Shown: in pieces, positions 44,385-55,400 of the stretch
How the letters are laid out: every line of letters begins with the position of its first letter
Position numbering within the stretch: position 1 is the first letter of the stretch
Assembly (NCBI RefSeq): GCF_001316435.1
Contig: NZ_JXLL01000001.1
Location: forward strand, 62,001-126,000
From: Caloranaerobacter sp. TR13
Lineage (GTDB): Bacteria; Bacillota; Clostridia; Tissierellales; Thermohalobacteraceae
Direction of reading: 5' to 3'
DNA: 64,000 nt
Translations under genes and position numbers: made by a program
Notes under the pieces: generated by a model
The model's input: only the letters and a program-made list of their open reading frames with translations
Told to the model about the DNA's origin: nothing
The model's database searches: none

Positions 44385-44410
44385 TCATAAATAATTGTGA
44401 TAAGAAATAT

Positions 44411-44439
44411 TTGACTTATGTGTTTATTTAAAATAATAT
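44411..44439 (+). promoter_or_regulatory. Candidate promoter of nadD
   Basis: TTGACT (44411-44416) and TAATAT (44434-44439) with a 17 bp spacer. Confidence 0.6.
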
Positions 44440-44472
44440 ATAATATCATAACTTAAGTAAGAGGTGTAATAA

Positions 44473-45147
44473 ATGGATATTGATACGTTTGCTGAATTAG
44501 CATTTAAAAACAAAAATAATGAAAAAAATATAGAATGTAGAGGACTTAAAAGAATTGGAATAATGGGAGGTACTTTTGACCCAATACATATAGGACATTT
44601 AGTTATAGCAGAAGAAATTAGAAATGAGTTTGAATTAGATAAAGTTATTTTTATTCCAGCAGGAAACCCTCCTCATAAAGATAATAAAAAAATAACTTCT
44701 GCTAGACACAGATATATAATGACGTTATTAGCTACGATTTCAAACCCTTATTTTGAAGTATCTACTATAGAAATAGAAAAAAAAGAAACTACATATACTA
44801 TCGACACTATTAAAATGTTAAGAAAAGTATGTAATAATGCAGAGTTATATTTCATAACCGGTGCAGACTCTATTTTCGAGCTTCATACTTGGAAAAGTAT
44901 TGGTGAATTATTAAAGCTATGCAATTTTATAGCGGCAACTAGACCGGGATTTGAAATGGCTAAGCTTGAGAGCAAAATACAAGAAATAAAAAATGAATAT
45001 GGTGTAGAAATATATACTACGATGGTGACATCTTTACAAATATCATCTACTGAAATAAGAGATAGAATAAGAGATGGTAAAACTATTAAGTATCTTGTGC
45101 CTGAAACAGTAGAAAGATATATTTATAAAAATAAATTGTATAGGTAA
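44473..45147 (+). CDS. nadD: Nicotinate-nucleotide adenylyltransferase, N-terminally extended
   Basis: This 224-residue enzyme converts nicotinate mononucleotide and ATP to deamido-NAD. It has [15 protein letters not shown], the nucleotidyltransferase HxGH, and SSTEIRDRI near the C terminus. The catalytic domain begins near residue 25; the first 24 residues ([20 protein letters not shown]) are an addition to the usual [13 protein letters not shown] start. GAGGTG at 44461-44466 supports initiation at 44473, so the extension seems real. Confidence 0.93.
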   Translation: MDIDTFAELAFKNKNNEKNIECRGLKRIGIMGGTFDPIHIGHLVIAEEIRNEFELDKVIFIPAGNPPHKDNKKITSARHRYIMTLLATISNPYFEVSTIEIEKKETTYTIDTIKMLRKVCNNAELYFITGADSIFELHTWKSIGELLKLCNFIAATRPGFEMAKLESKIQEIKNEYGVEIYTTMVTSLQISSTEIRDRIRDGKTIKYLVPETVERYIYKNKLYR

Positions 45148-45169
45148 ATAACTATAGGAGGGATGTACT

Positions 45170-45730
45170 ATAATACACGAATTAAAGAAAAAGCTAAAAC
45201 ACTATATTGATGAGGAAAGATTTATACATTCCATTGGGGTTATGGAAACAGCAGAAAAACTTGCTGATGTTTATGGATGTGATAAATACAAAGCACGACT
45301 TGCTGGTTTGATTCATGATTGCGGTAAACTTAAGAATGATAGAGAATTATTGAAAATGGCATTTGAATTTGGTATAATTCATGATGATGTCAAAGATGTT
45401 AATATTGCTTTACTTCATGGTCCTTTGGGTGCAGAAATAGCAAAATATGAATTTGGAATTGAAGATTTAGAAATATTAAACGCAGTAAAGTATCATACTA
45501 CTGGTAAAGAAAACATGAATTTATTAGAGAAAATTATTTATATAGCAGATTATATTGAACCTAATAGAGATTTTCCATCAGTAGAAATATTGAGAGAATT
45601 AGCTTTTTTAGATTTAGATAAAGCAGTGCTGATGGCAATGAATAATACGATAAAATATGTTGTAGACAATGGATGGATATTAGATATTAAAACTGTGCAG
45701 GCGAGAAATTTTTTACTTAAGAGAATCTAA
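45170..45730 (+). CDS. yqeK: YqeK family HD-domain hydrolase, apparent AUA start
   Basis: This protein of about 186 residues is an HD-domain hydrolase that splits symmetric diadenosine tetraphosphate in characterised homologues. The first metal-binding His lies in RFIHSIGVMETAEKL, upstream of the first ATG in frame (45242). HDCGK and LLHGPLGA follow. Between the nadD stop and 45242 the frame has no ATG, GTG or TTG. AGGAGG (45156-45161) is ideally placed before ATA codons at 45170 and 45173. I therefore start it at ATA 45170. The order nadD-yqeK-rsfS is conserved. Confidence 0.85.
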   Translation: MIHELKKKLKHYIDEERFIHSIGVMETAEKLADVYGCDKYKARLAGLIHDCGKLKNDRELLKMAFEFGIIHDDVKDVNIALLHGPLGAEIAKYEFGIEDLEILNAVKYHTTGKENMNLLEKIIYIADYIEPNRDFPSVEILRELAFLDLDKAVLMAMNNTIKYVVDNGWILDIKTVQARNFLLKRI

Positions 45731-45781
45731 AGAAAAAGTTTAAAAAATACATAGATTATAACAGCTAGGAGGTTTGATGTA

Positions 45782-46135
45782 GTGACAAATATAGATAATA
45801 GAATATCAGTAATTTTAGAAGCTGCAGACAACAAAAAAGCTTTTGATATCAAACTTTTAGATATATCAAATATAACAACCATAGCAGATTACTTTATATT
45901 TGTAAGTGGTAATAATGAAAGACAGGTTATAGCGATAGCGGATGAAATTGAAGATAAAATGTATCAATTAGGATATGATGTAATTAGTAAAGAAGGGTAT
46001 AGAGAAGGTAGATGGGTATTGCTTGATTTCGGCGATATAGTAGTGCATGTTTTTCATAAAGAAGATAGAGAATTTTATAATTTAGATAGACTGTGGATAG
46101 ATGCTAAAGAAATTGATATTGACAATATAATTTAA
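45782..46135 (+). CDS. rsfS: Ribosomal silencing factor RsfS
   Basis: This 117-residue protein binds L14 and blocks subunit joining under starvation. Landmarks are LLDISNITTIADYFIFVSGNNERQV, EGYREGRWVLLDFGDIVVHVF and FYNLDRLW. The start is GTG with AGGAGG upstream. The leuS leader promoter lies inside its 3' end. Confidence 0.95.
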   Translation: MTNIDNRISVILEAADNKKAFDIKLLDISNITTIADYFIFVSGNNERQVIAIADEIEDKMYQLGYDVISKEGYREGRWVLLDFGDIVVHVFHKEDREFYNLDRLWIDAKEIDIDNII

Positions 46136-46148
46136 ATTTATCTATAAT
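46119..46148 (+). promoter_or_regulatory. Promoter of the leuS T-box transcript
   Basis: TTGACA (46119-46124, within the end of rsfS) and TATAAT (46143-46148) with an 18 bp spacer. Confidence 0.8.
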
Positions 46149-46171
46149 AAAGTAAATAGAATAAGGATTAA

Positions 46172-46370
46172 ATAAAGAGTAGTAGGTAAATTAGGTTATT
46201 TCAGAGAGTCAGTGGTTGGTGCGAACTGGCATAACCGTTTACTGAACTTGCTTTATGTGAAAATGGTTGGTCTCCGTTATAGGACCTACGAGTGGGCTTA
46301 CAAGCCAATTAGGGTGGTACCGCGGGATAACTTCTCGTCCCTAAGCAATTAGGGATTAGAAGTTTTTTTA
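46172..46370 (+). ncRNA. T-box riboswitch upstream of leuS, specifier CUU
   Basis: The leader carries the T-box sequence AGGGTGGTACCGCGG (46311-46325) and a terminator AACTTCT/AGAAGTT with inner pairing and T run (46329-46370). In stem I, ATAAAG pairs with CTTTAT and GTAAA with TTTAC. The specifier loop between them reads TGAACTTG, placing CUU (Leu) at 46247-46249. Uncharged tRNA-Leu binding would favour the antiterminator and raise leuS expression. Confidence 0.93.
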
Positions 46371-46450
46371 TTATATAATAGTTTATTATTAGTAATAGCC
46401 TATAAGATGATGGCTGTTAGCCATTTATAAAAAAGTGAAGGAGGGGTATG

Positions 46451-48925
46451 ATGGCTTACAATTTTAGTAGAATCGAGAAAAAATGGCAAGAAATATGGGA
46501 AAATAATAATGCTTTTAAAGCTAGTGAAGATGAAGCTCAAAAATATTATGTACTAGAAATGTTTCCTTATCCATCTGGTAAAATACATATGGGTCATGTA
46601 CGTAACTATTCAATAGGGGATGTATTTGCAAGATTTAAAAGAATGAGAGGTTTTAACGTATTACATCCTATGGGGTGGGATGCGTTTGGTCTACCTGCTG
46701 AAAATGCAGCTATAAAACATGGTATACATCCTAACAAGTGGACATTAGAAAATATTGATGAAATGAAAAAACAATTAAAGAGATTAGGGCTTAGTTATGA
46801 TTGGAATAGAGAAGCGACTACTTGTTTACCAGATTATTACAAATGGACACAATGGTTTTTTATACAACTATATAAAAGAGGATTAGCTTATAAGAAAAAA
46901 TCATCTGTAAATTGGTGTCCTTCTTGCGAAACTGTATTGGCTAATGAGCAGGTTGTTAACGGAGCTTGTGAAAGATGTGATACGCCTGTTGGAAAAAAAG
47001 AACTAGAACAATGGTATTTTAAGATTACTGATTATGCAGAAAGATTACTTGAAGATATAAAAGAGCTTGATGGTTGGCCAGAAAAAGTTAAAATAATGCA
47101 GAAAAATTGGATTGGTAAGAGTGAAGGTGCTGAAATAGATTTTGAAATTAAAGATTACGATAAAAAATTAAAGGTTTTTACAACTAGACCAGATACAATT
47201 TATGGCGTAACTTATATGGTAATGGCACCAGAACATCCATATATAAATGAACTAGTAAAGGGAACAGAGTACGAAGAAGAAGTACTTGAATTTAAAAAGA
47301 AAATGGAACATGTATCAGAAATTGATAGAACCTCAACAACTGCAGAAAAAGAAGGAGTTTTCATAGGAAGATATGCTGTAAATCCTGTTACTAAAGAAGA
47401 AATACCTATTTATATTGCTAACTATGTATTAATAGACTATGGAACTGGTGCTATTATGGCTGTACCAGGTCACGATCAAAGAGATTTTGAATTTGCTAAG
47501 AAATATAGCATACCAATAAGACCTGTAATAAAACCAGTTGATGGAGATTTTGATGAGGATGATTTAAAAGAAGCATATATTGGCGAAGGTGTAATGATAA
47601 ACTCTGATAAATTCAATGGTTTAGATAATAGAACTGCTAAAATTAAAATAACAAAATATATTGAAGAATTAGAAGTTGGAAAAGCTACTGTAAATTACAG
47701 GCTTAGAGACTGGTTAATTTCAAGACAGAGATATTGGGGTACGCCAATACCTATAGTATATTGTGATGACTGTGGAATAGTACCTGTTAAAGAAGAAGAT
47801 CTTCCAGTAAAGCTGCCAACAGATGTAGAATTTACAGGTAAAGGACAGTCTCCTTTAACAACAAGTAAGGAGTTTATGTATACTAGCTGTCCGAAGTGTG
47901 GTAAAAAGGCAAGAAGAGAAACCGACACTATGGATACTTTTATTGATTCTTCATGGTATTTCTTAAGATATACTGATCCAAAAAATGAAAATGAACCATT
48001 TAATAAAGATAAAGCGAATTATTGGATGAAGGTAGATCAGTATATAGGTGGAGTAGAGCATGCTATATTACACCTTTTATATTCTAGATTCTTTGTTAAA
48101 GTATTATATGATATGGGACTTTCACCAGTAAATGAACCTTTTAAAAATCTGCTTACACAGGGTATGGTACTTAAAGATGGAGCAAAAATGTCTAAATCTA
48201 AAGGTAATGTAGTAAGCCCAGAAGTAATAATTTCTAATTATGGTGCTGATACTGCAAGGTTATTTGTATTATTTGCGGCTCCACCTGAAAGAGATTTAGA
48301 GTGGAGTGACCAAGGTGTAGAAGGATGTTATAGATTCTTAAACAGAGTATATAGGTTAGTAGAAGAGTTAAAAGGAGTATATAATAATAAGTGTGAAATC
48401 AATATTGATAAATTAAATAAAGCTGATAAGAATTTAAGATATGTTTTACATTCTACAATTCAGAAGGTGACTATTGATGTAGAAGATAGATTTAACTTTA
48501 ATACAGCTATAAGCAGCATTATGGAACTTGTTAATGAAATATATAAATATAAGGATAATACAGAATCTAGTGACTATAAGAGCGCTATTCTAGCAGAAGC
48601 AATTGATAATCTAATATTATTATTAGCACCTTTTGCTCCACATTTAACTGAAGAACTTTGGAATTCAGTTGGCAATGAAGGAAGTGTGCACCAGCAAAAA
48701 TGGCCTGAGTATGATGAAAAAGCTATAGTTAAAGACCAAATAACAGTAGTAATTCAAGTAAATGGAAAAGTGAGAGATAAAGTCGAAGTTGATGCTAATA
48801 TTGATAAGGAAAGCTTAGAAAAATTAGCATTAAATAGCGAAAGAGTTAAAAGCTTTATAGATGGCAAAGAGGTTAAAAAAGTTATAGTTGTGCCTAAAAA
48901 ATTAGTTAATATAGTTGCAAAGTAA
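46451..48925 (+). CDS. leuS: Leucyl-tRNA synthetase
   Basis: This class Ia synthetase of 824 residues has the HIGH-type motif [15 protein letters not shown] and the KMSKS motif [15 protein letters not shown]. The editing domain ([19 protein letters not shown]) and anticodon domain are present, with zinc-binding cysteines in CPSCETVL. The RBS AAGGAGGGG favours the second of two ATGs. Controlled by the T-box in front. Confidence 0.98.
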   Translation: MAYNFSRIEKKWQEIWENNNAFKASEDEAQKYYVLEMFPYPSGKIHMGHVRNYSIGDVFARFKRMRGFNVLHPMGWDAFGLPAENAAIKHGIHPNKWTLENIDEMKKQLKRLGLSYDWNREATTCLPDYYKWTQWFFIQLYKRGLAYKKKSSVNWCPSCETVLANEQVVNGACERCDTPVGKKELEQWYFKITDYAERLLEDIKELDGWPEKVKIMQKNWIGKSEGAEIDFEIKDYDKKLKVFTTRPDTIYGVTYMVMAPEHPYINELVKGTEYEEEVLEFKKKMEHVSEIDRTSTTAEKEGVFIGRYAVNPVTKEEIPIYIANYVLIDYGTGAIMAVPGHDQRDFEFAKKYSIPIRPVIKPVDGDFDEDDLKEAYIGEGVMINSDKFNGLDNRTAKIKITKYIEELEVGKATVNYRLRDWLISRQRYWGTPIPIVYCDDCGIVPVKEEDLPVKLPTDVEFTGKGQSPLTTSKEFMYTSCPKCGKKARRETDTMDTFIDSSWYFLRYTDPKNENEPFNKDKANYWMKVDQYIGGVEHAILHLLYSRFFVKVLYDMGLSPVNEPFKNLLTQGMVLKDGAKMSKSKGNVVSPEVIISNYGADTARLFVLFAAPPERDLEWSDQGVEGCYRFLNRVYRLVEELKGVYNNKCEINIDKLNKADKNLRYVLHSTIQKVTIDVEDRFNFNTAISSIMELVNEIYKYKDNTESSDYKSAILAEAIDNLILLLAPFAPHLTEELWNSVGNEGSVHQQKWPEYDEKAIVKDQITVVIQVNGKVRDKVEVDANIDKESLEKLALNSERVKSFIDGKEVKKVIVVPKKLVNIVAK

Positions 48926-48945
48926 AATAAAGAGGAGGAGTGGAA

Positions 48946-49326
48946 ATGGATAAAAAAGTAATTTCAACTGATAAGGCGCCTAAAGCTATTGGGCCTTATT
49001 CTCAAGGGATAGTAGCAGGTAACATGATTTTTACATCAGGTCAACTAGCTATTAATCCAGAAACAGGTGAACTTATTAAGGATGATATAAAGAAAGAGAC
49101 AAGGCAAGCTCTAGAAAATTTAAAAGCTGTACTTGAAGAAGGTGGCGCAACTTTAAATGATGTAGTTAAAGTTACTCTATATATTAAGGATATGAATCAA
49201 TTTGGCAAAATAAATGAGGTATACGAAGAGTATTTTTGTGAAAATAAACCGGCAAGATCTTGTATTGAAGTTGCTAGATTACCTAAAGATGGCAATGTTG
49301 AAGTTGAAGCAATAGCTATAATTTAA
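48946..49326 (+). CDS. ridA: RidA family enamine/imine deaminase
   Basis: This 126-residue YjgF/RidA protein hydrolyses reactive enamines formed by PLP enzymes. Landmarks are [26 protein letters not shown] and the C-terminal [23 protein letters not shown], including the key Arg. The ATG at 48946 follows GAGGAGGAG. It lies 20 bp after leuS. Confidence 0.95.
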   Translation: MDKKVISTDKAPKAIGPYSQGIVAGNMIFTSGQLAINPETGELIKDDIKKETRQALENLKAVLEEGGATLNDVVKVTLYIKDMNQFGKINEVYEEYFCENKPARSCIEVARLPKDGNVEVEAIAII

Positions 49327-49331
49327 TACAA

Positions 49332-49371
49332 AAAATATTAGAAGCTGCGATATCGCAGCTTCTAATATTTT
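49332..49371. terminator. Bidirectional terminator: 40-bp perfect palindrome
   Basis: Bases 49332-49351 are the exact reverse complement of 49352-49371, with A/T-rich ends giving T tracts on both strands. It separates ridA (+) from the convergent carboxypeptidase gene (-). Confidence 0.93.
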
Positions 49372-49373
49372 TT

Positions 49374-50693
49374 CTAATATTTATAACGGTTATTATAGCT
49401 AAAAGTAATTTCTCTTCTTAATCTTCTTCTTTTAGTTCTCTTATATCTCCTATAACCGATAAATATTCGCCATATTATAAACAATACAATAAACCAAAAC
49501 CACCATTTTTTAAATAATGATTTCCCATTCGTTGTTTCGACAACTCTAATAATTCCTTTTTGATTTATTTCCATTGCAGATACAATATTTGCAGTTGCAA
49601 TTACTTCACCATCTAATTTATATTCTATTCTTCCAATTACTTGATCTTTTGTGATTGGGGCAGTGATTTTATCAGGTAAAATTATGTTTTTTTCTATGTC
49701 ATTTTCTCTTCCTACAGGAATTATAGAAAAAACAGATTTATTTATTATACCAGTAACAAAAGGCTTGTCCCCTTTTATGACATCAATATTTTTTATAAAT
49801 TCATTTTTAAAAGATAATTGTTTTGTAGTAAAGTTATTAAAACCATAATTTAAAAGTTTATGTGTATCTACATAAACATTAGTTCCCTTTGCTTTAAGAA
49901 CTACACTGATTAATCTTAAATCTCCTCTCTTAGCTGTTGCAACAAGACACTGTTGTGCTGCGTATGTGTATCCTGTTTTAATTCCATCTGCTCCGTCATA
50001 TTTTATATTTACTGTTTTACCATCTACAACTATTTTATTACCAGGGCCTGTTCCATAAAGTAGTCTGTTAGCTGATTTTAAATATCTAGGTTCATCTTTT
50101 TTATTTGTAGGTGGTATTGTATATTTGTAGTTTTTTACAATGTTTCTAAAAGTATCATTCTGCATTGCGTATTTAGCCATCATTGCTAAATCATACGCTG
50201 TAGTTGTATGGTTTTTATCTGGTAGTCCATGAGGATTTGTAAAATGAGTATTTTTAGCACCAATTTCTTTAGCTTTCTTATTCATTAATTCTGCAAAATT
50301 TTCGGTAGAACCTGAAATGTATTTTGCAATTGTTGTTGCAGCGTCATTAGCAGATTCTATTAACAATGCATATAATAGGTCTTTTAAAGTTATCATTTCT
50401 CCAGGTTCTAAAGCTATGTGACTTCCACTTATTTCATAAGGTGTTTTATCATCAATAACTACTGTATCATCAAGATTTCCATATTCTAAAGCTAAAATTG
50501 CTGTCATAATTTTTGTAGTACTAGCTGGGAACATTGGTTTATTTGCATTTTTTTCATATAATATTTTACCAGTTTTAGCATCAATCAATATAGCAGCTTC
50601 TGCTGAAATATCTAATTTTTTATCTGCATAAGATAATGCAGGTGTGTTTATTAGTAAAAAGATTGTTGCAAATAGTGCTATGATTTTTCTCAC
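49374..50693 (-). CDS. Serine-type D-alanyl-D-alanine carboxypeptidase (S11)
   Basis: This protein of about 439 residues is of the DacA/DacF group and trims the terminal D-Ala of stem peptides. It has an N-terminal signal sequence, active-site STTK (ASTTKIMTA), SAN (SANDAATTIA) and KTG (GIKTGYTYAA). It ends in a C-terminal transmembrane helix (KKWWFWFIVLFIIWRIFI) and a very basic tail. On its strand GAGGTG (50702-50707) precedes GTG at 50693; an in-frame GTG at 50702 is within that site. Confidence 0.93.
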   Translation of the reverse strand: MRKIIALFATIFLLINTPALSYADKKLDISAEAAILIDAKTGKILYEKNANKPMFPASTTKIMTAILALEYGNLDDTVVIDDKTPYEISGSHIALEPGEMITLKDLLYALLIESANDAATTIAKYISGSTENFAELMNKKAKEIGAKNTHFTNPHGLPDKNHTTTAYDLAMMAKYAMQNDTFRNIVKNYKYTIPPTNKKDEPRYLKSANRLLYGTGPGNKIVVDGKTVNIKYDGADGIKTGYTYAAQQCLVATAKRGDLRLISVVLKAKGTNVYVDTHKLLNYGFNNFTTKQLSFKNEFIKNIDVIKGDKPFVTGIINKSVFSIIPVGRENDIEKNIILPDKITAPITKDQVIGRIEYKLDGEVIATANIVSAMEINQKGIIRVVETTNGKSLFKKWWFWFIVLFIIWRIFIGYRRYKRTKRRRLRREITFSYNNRYKY

Positions 50694-50702
50694 AGATATC
50701 AC

Positions 50703-51038
50703 CTCAGTCTATGTTTTTTAAAGAATTACGATTTAATCAACTATATTATAGTATAGCAGAAATTATTTTATTTTTTAAGGTATACATTGTTTTAAAATAT
50801 ATATTTTTGCTTTTTAGGACTTTAGCAGTAGAGTTATATTGCAATGTAAGGAATATAATTTCCTATGGATTAGAACAAAATTTTCAATTTAAACAAATTA
50901 AGGAAGATTTTGATGAAATCCATTACGGAAATTATATTTTAAGTTATCCACAATTTAATGAGAAATATAATTTCCTATGGATTATAAAAAAAGGATTTTT
51001 TTAGAATATATAGAATAAGATATTATTAATTTAGTTTT
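50703..51038. repeat. AT-rich gap with duplicated and inverted 21-bp sequence
   Basis: No convincing gene is seen here. The 21-bp word at 50852-50872 (containing TTTCCTATGGATT) recurs exactly at 50964-50984. An inverted, slightly altered copy lies at about 50917-50938 (AATCCATTACGGAAATTATATT), so the last two could form a large hairpin. An open frame of 97 codons on + crosses both copies in different frames, has no RBS and is not accepted. It may be a remnant of a small mobile or regulatory repeat. Confidence 0.6.
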
Positions 51039-51067
51039 TTAACAGTTAAGTATAAAACCGATATGAT
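51039..51067 (+). promoter_or_regulatory. Candidate promoter for the two lipoprotein genes
   Basis: TTAACA (51039-51044) and TATGAT (51062-51067) with a 17 bp spacer, before the lipoprotein gene at 51088. Confidence 0.5.
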
Positions 51068-51087
51068 AGGAAATGGGGGATATCGTT

Positions 51088-52422
51088 GTGAAAAAATTTC
51101 TTGTTTACCTATTAACTATAATTTTTATATTATCAGCATTAACGGGATGTGGGGGTGTTACTAGTACAGATTCTGAGAAAATTGATAAAAGTATGACTGG
51201 AATGAGAGATTATTCTCATAAGGTATTGTATGGAGATGAAGTTGTAGTAGTTTATGGAACAATAGGCAGTAAACAAGATACTGCTGTTTTGTATAATTTA
51301 GCTAAGTCATATAGTCAGGGATTTCAAAAAGAAATTAGAGACAGATTTATTATTAAAAGTGATGTTGAAGTTAATGAAGATGACATAAAAAATAGGCATA
51401 TCATTATATTAGGAAATCCTGAAACAAATCAACTTTTTGAAAAAATAAACGAAAAGCTTCCTATGAAAGTAATAGATGGAAGTCTTGTAGTTGGCGATAA
51501 AGTTTTCAAAGATGAATCTGTTATTTTTAAATATCTTATACCAAACCCTTTGAACAAGAAAAAATATTTGATTGTTAATGGAGCATTGAATAAAAAATAT
51601 TTGCCTTACATATTGTATGTATCAACACCTTCGAGAAACGCAGAATATGTTATTAAAGTAAACAAAAACGAAAAATATGTAGGAATGTTTGATAAAACTG
51701 ATACACAGTGGCTTATAAATAAGATTGGCGAAAATTCTTGGAAGGATGATTTTAAAACTAAAGAAAGTGAACATTTTATTTTCCATTATAGTCCGTTAGA
51801 CGATAATGTAGAAAAAAATATTAATAAAATAATTGAAGAAAGAGAGAAAACTTATGAAGAAATATCTAAAAAACTAAATATTAGTTATGATGGAAAGATA
51901 GACTACTATCTTTTTATGAGTGATAAAATAAAGAAAAGCTATAAACAGTGGGATGTTGATTTTTGGCTAGGGAATATATATGAAGTTTATAATAAAGAAA
52001 ATGAAGATAGTGTTTATAAATATTTCATTTATAGGGTATTGATAGACCAAGTAGGATTACCATTAAGTAAATTTACACAATTAGGGCTATATGGTGCTTT
52101 AGATGTAGATTCAAAATATAGTGGGATAAATATTAAGGATGTTGTAAATTCTGATGATTATGTGCCGTTAGAATATTTAACTACAGGTTTATTAATAGAT
52201 CGTAGTTTTAACAGAGATATAGTTTATCCTGAAATATTTTCTTTTGCAAAGTACCTTATAAACAAATACGGTTTTGATAAATATATGGAATACTATAAAA
52301 CTAATTTATATGAAGAAATAGATAAAGCACTTTACAGCGTATATAAAAAGGATTTATATGAACTAGAAGGAGAATGGCTTGATTATATAAATGCTTTAGA
52401 GGGTGAAAATAGTGAAAAATAA
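51088..52422 (+). CDS. Lipoprotein of unknown function, peptidase-MA-like C-terminal half
   Basis: This 444-residue protein has a lipoprotein signal (ILSALTGCGG). The N-terminal half contains an 'IIILGNPETNQLFEKIN' region. The C-terminal half (about 225-440) begins ESEHFIFHYSPLD and resembles the helical layout of peptidase-MA-type proteins, but no HExxH is seen at the expected place (LIDQVGLP). It is therefore probably not a zinc peptidase. The GTG at 51088 follows GGGGGA. It overlaps the next gene, also a lipoprotein, so the two are likely partners. Confidence 0.7.
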   Translation: MKKFLVYLLTIIFILSALTGCGGVTSTDSEKIDKSMTGMRDYSHKVLYGDEVVVVYGTIGSKQDTAVLYNLAKSYSQGFQKEIRDRFIIKSDVEVNEDDIKNRHIIILGNPETNQLFEKINEKLPMKVIDGSLVVGDKVFKDESVIFKYLIPNPLNKKKYLIVNGALNKKYLPYILYVSTPSRNAEYVIKVNKNEKYVGMFDKTDTQWLINKIGENSWKDDFKTKESEHFIFHYSPLDDNVEKNINKIIEEREKTYEEISKKLNISYDGKIDYYLFMSDKIKKSYKQWDVDFWLGNIYEVYNKENEDSVYKYFIYRVLIDQVGLPLSKFTQLGLYGALDVDSKYSGINIKDVVNSDDYVPLEYLTTGLLIDRSFNRDIVYPEIFSFAKYLINKYGFDKYMEYYKTNLYEEIDKALYSVYKKDLYELEGEWLDYINALEGENSEK

Positions 52423-55400
52423 TTATAAATTTATAGTTTTAATTATAACTTTAATTATATTTTTAACAGGATGCGGGTCGTATATTGACCCGTATAATTT
52501 TAATAAAGATAATGCATATAAGCATATAGCTGAACTTTCATCAGATAAGTATGGAGGAAGACTGCCTGGTACAGAAGGAAATAAAATGGCACAGGAGTAT
52601 ATAGCAAAAGAATTTGAAAAAATAGGGCTCAAGCCAATAAATAGCAATGGAAGTTACTTTCAAACATTCAAGATTATTTCACCTTTTTTAAACAAACTAG
52701 TAAAATTTGAGGTTTTAGATAGAGAAGGTAATGTTATTAAGAGATATAAATTAAGAAAAGATTTTATTGAAAATACAAGAGACTACTCAAAAGGCGGTCA
52801 AGTTAGCGGCAAAATAAAGTATATAGGTTCATTAGATGATATTGAGACAGGTAAAGATAATATAGTACTATTCTATGACGACTTAAGAGATTTAGAAAAA
52901 GCCAAAATGTTAGTTGAAAAAGGTATTAAGGCTGTAATAAGACCCACAACTATGGATTTAAAAGGAAAAGAAAAGAATTTATTAATAAAAACTGTTTATA
53001 TTGGGGAAAAGGCAGATAAAAAGGTTGAAGGCAAATTTATTGATATAGTAGTAAGAAAAGAAGTATTTAAAGAATTGGTTGATTTTAGTAATAAAGGATA
53101 TAGTGTAAATATAGATATTAATTTAGTGTTTAAAGAAGTAGAAGTTTCAAATGTAATAGGTTATATTCCAGGAAATGATGAAAAGCTAAAAAAAGAAGTT
53201 ATTCTTATAAGTGCGCATTTTGATCATGTTGGTACAGACCCTGACGGTTCGGTATTTAATGGAGCTTTGGATAATGCTTCAGGAACAGGTATGCTTTTAG
53301 AGCTAGCTAGAGCTATAAAAGAAAGTGGGAAAAAGCCAAAGAGAACTATAGTTTTTGCAGCATTTAATGGAGAAGAGAGTGGACTTCAAGGATCAAAATA
53401 CTATGTATTTTCACGTCCATTTCCACTTATAGGTACTAAAGTTTTTAACATAGATATGATAGGCTCTAAAGAAAAAGTGAAACTTGAGATTGATACTTTC
53501 CCATCGCAGCAAAGAGGAACAGTAGGACAGCTTGTAAGTAGCGAACTAGTAGACAAAATAGTTAAGGTAGCAGAGAAACGCGGGATAGAGTGCAGTGTTG
53601 ATTCATTTTCGAGTAATAGTGACCACTTAAGCTTTGATCTTAGAGGAATTCCAGCTGTTACTATAACACATCCAGCTGGCAATTTAATACATACAGTTGA
53701 AGATGATATTTCCAATATTGATAAGGAAAGATTAGGAGAAGCTGGAATGCTAATGCTTAGCTTAATAGATTATTTTGCTTTCAGTGCAAAGGATATAAGC
53801 AAAAATGTTATCTCTAAAGAACAGTTATATGCATTAAAAACTATACCTATTTATTTTTCAGCTATTTTCTTAATAGGTCTAGTATTTATATTTGCAGTTA
53901 AGTCAATAAATAAAAATGAAAAGTTAAAAAAGAAGCTTGGCCGAAGACCTATATTTACATCAATCTTAATAGTGGTAATGCTATTATCTATATTGATATA
54001 CAATAGCAGCTATGAAGCAGAAGAAACAATTGCCGTAAAACCTCTGTTAAAACCTTGGGAAAATCAAGTGAAGGTTACAGGTGAAAATATTGAAAAAATA
54101 TTAGATTTTCAAATTGATGATAATATTAATATTTTAGTAAAAGATAAAAAAGGAATTAAAATTATTGTACTAGATAAAGATGGTAAAGTTAAAGATGAAA
54201 AGCTTTTAAAAATTCCTTATGAAAAAAATAGTAAATATGTGTTAAGCGAAAATAAAGTTTATTATACTTATGAAAAAAATCTATTTTGTTTGACTAATGA
54301 ATCTGAAGGATCGGAAAAAGTATTAGAAAACATAAATGATTTCGATATACTAGAAAATCAAGGTAAAAAGTATATCATTGCAAGTAGCAAAGATAAAATT
54401 ATAGTAAAGTCTGAACAATGGGAAAATAATATCGAAGATAAAAATATTTTAAACGTTTTAGCTCAAGTAGACTATAAAGACAGGATATTTATTTTATATA
54501 AGCAAAAGGATAAAGGGAGTATTTTAATTAAATATGCTTTGCTTAATGCTGATGGTAAACTTAGCAAACCAGTTAAACTATACACTTTAAAAGAAGATTC
54601 TCAGCTAGCTTTTGGAATAGATAAAGCTAAAGGGTATATATTTTTTAAAGAACAAGAGGATTATTACTATTTAACTTTTTATTTGAGTAATAGAAAGAAC
54701 ATTATAGTCAAAAAAGAAAAAATAGAATTACACGATGCAGGAGGAGCTATAGCAAAAATTAAGGAAGTACCTACTATAGTTAATAATAAGGAAATAGATG
54801 GTATTGATTTATACATGACTATAAATGCTGAAAATCATCTAGGTAAAAATTATATATATTTCTTAAGCTTTTTTAATGGAAAACTTAGAAAAACTGATTT
54901 AATTTACGAAACTAAGAATAACAAAGTAATAAATTCAGTCATAGATACTGATAGGAAAGATATATATATAGCTTGGTTAGAAGGTAAAAATAAAAATATT
55001 TTAAAGGTATCAAGTTCAAGTGAGTATTTTGGATTTAATAGTTTTAAAAATCAATTTTTAGTAAGATCAAGTAGAATAATTCAAAACTTATTTTTAGCTT
55101 TTATTGTATTGCTGACAAAAATACATTGGGTAATACCAGGAGTTTTGCTTTTGATATTATTTAAGATTTTTAAGAAGAATGAATGGCTAGCTAACGGTAA
55201 AGCTATTTATATAGCTGCTTCAATTAATTTTATCAGTCAGATTGCTACATTTAAAATGCCAAGTTTGATAGGAATGAGGTATGAAAGCATAGTAGTTACA
55301 TTTTTTATAGGAATTATTACTTTAGGATTAGTATTGTTTTATAGATATGAAAAAGGGAAAGTTTCATTCTTAAGATTATTTATAATATTTACAATTATAA

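Noticed and set aside
45163-45210. Short frame from the ATG at 45163 right after AGGAGGG
   Set aside because: It ends after 15 codons, the spacing to the RBS is too short, and the frame differs from yqeK. A leader peptide cannot be excluded but has no support.
45242-45730. YqeK starting at the first ATG
   Set aside because: It would omit the conserved RFIHS histidine of the HD domain and has no RBS; the upstream AGGAGG and frame indicate a non-canonical start at 45170 or 45173.
50711-51004. 97-codon open frame on the + strand
   Set aside because: It has no ribosome binding site and very hydrophobic, unconvincing composition. It spans two copies of a DNA repeat read in different frames, so it is better explained as non-coding repeat sequence.
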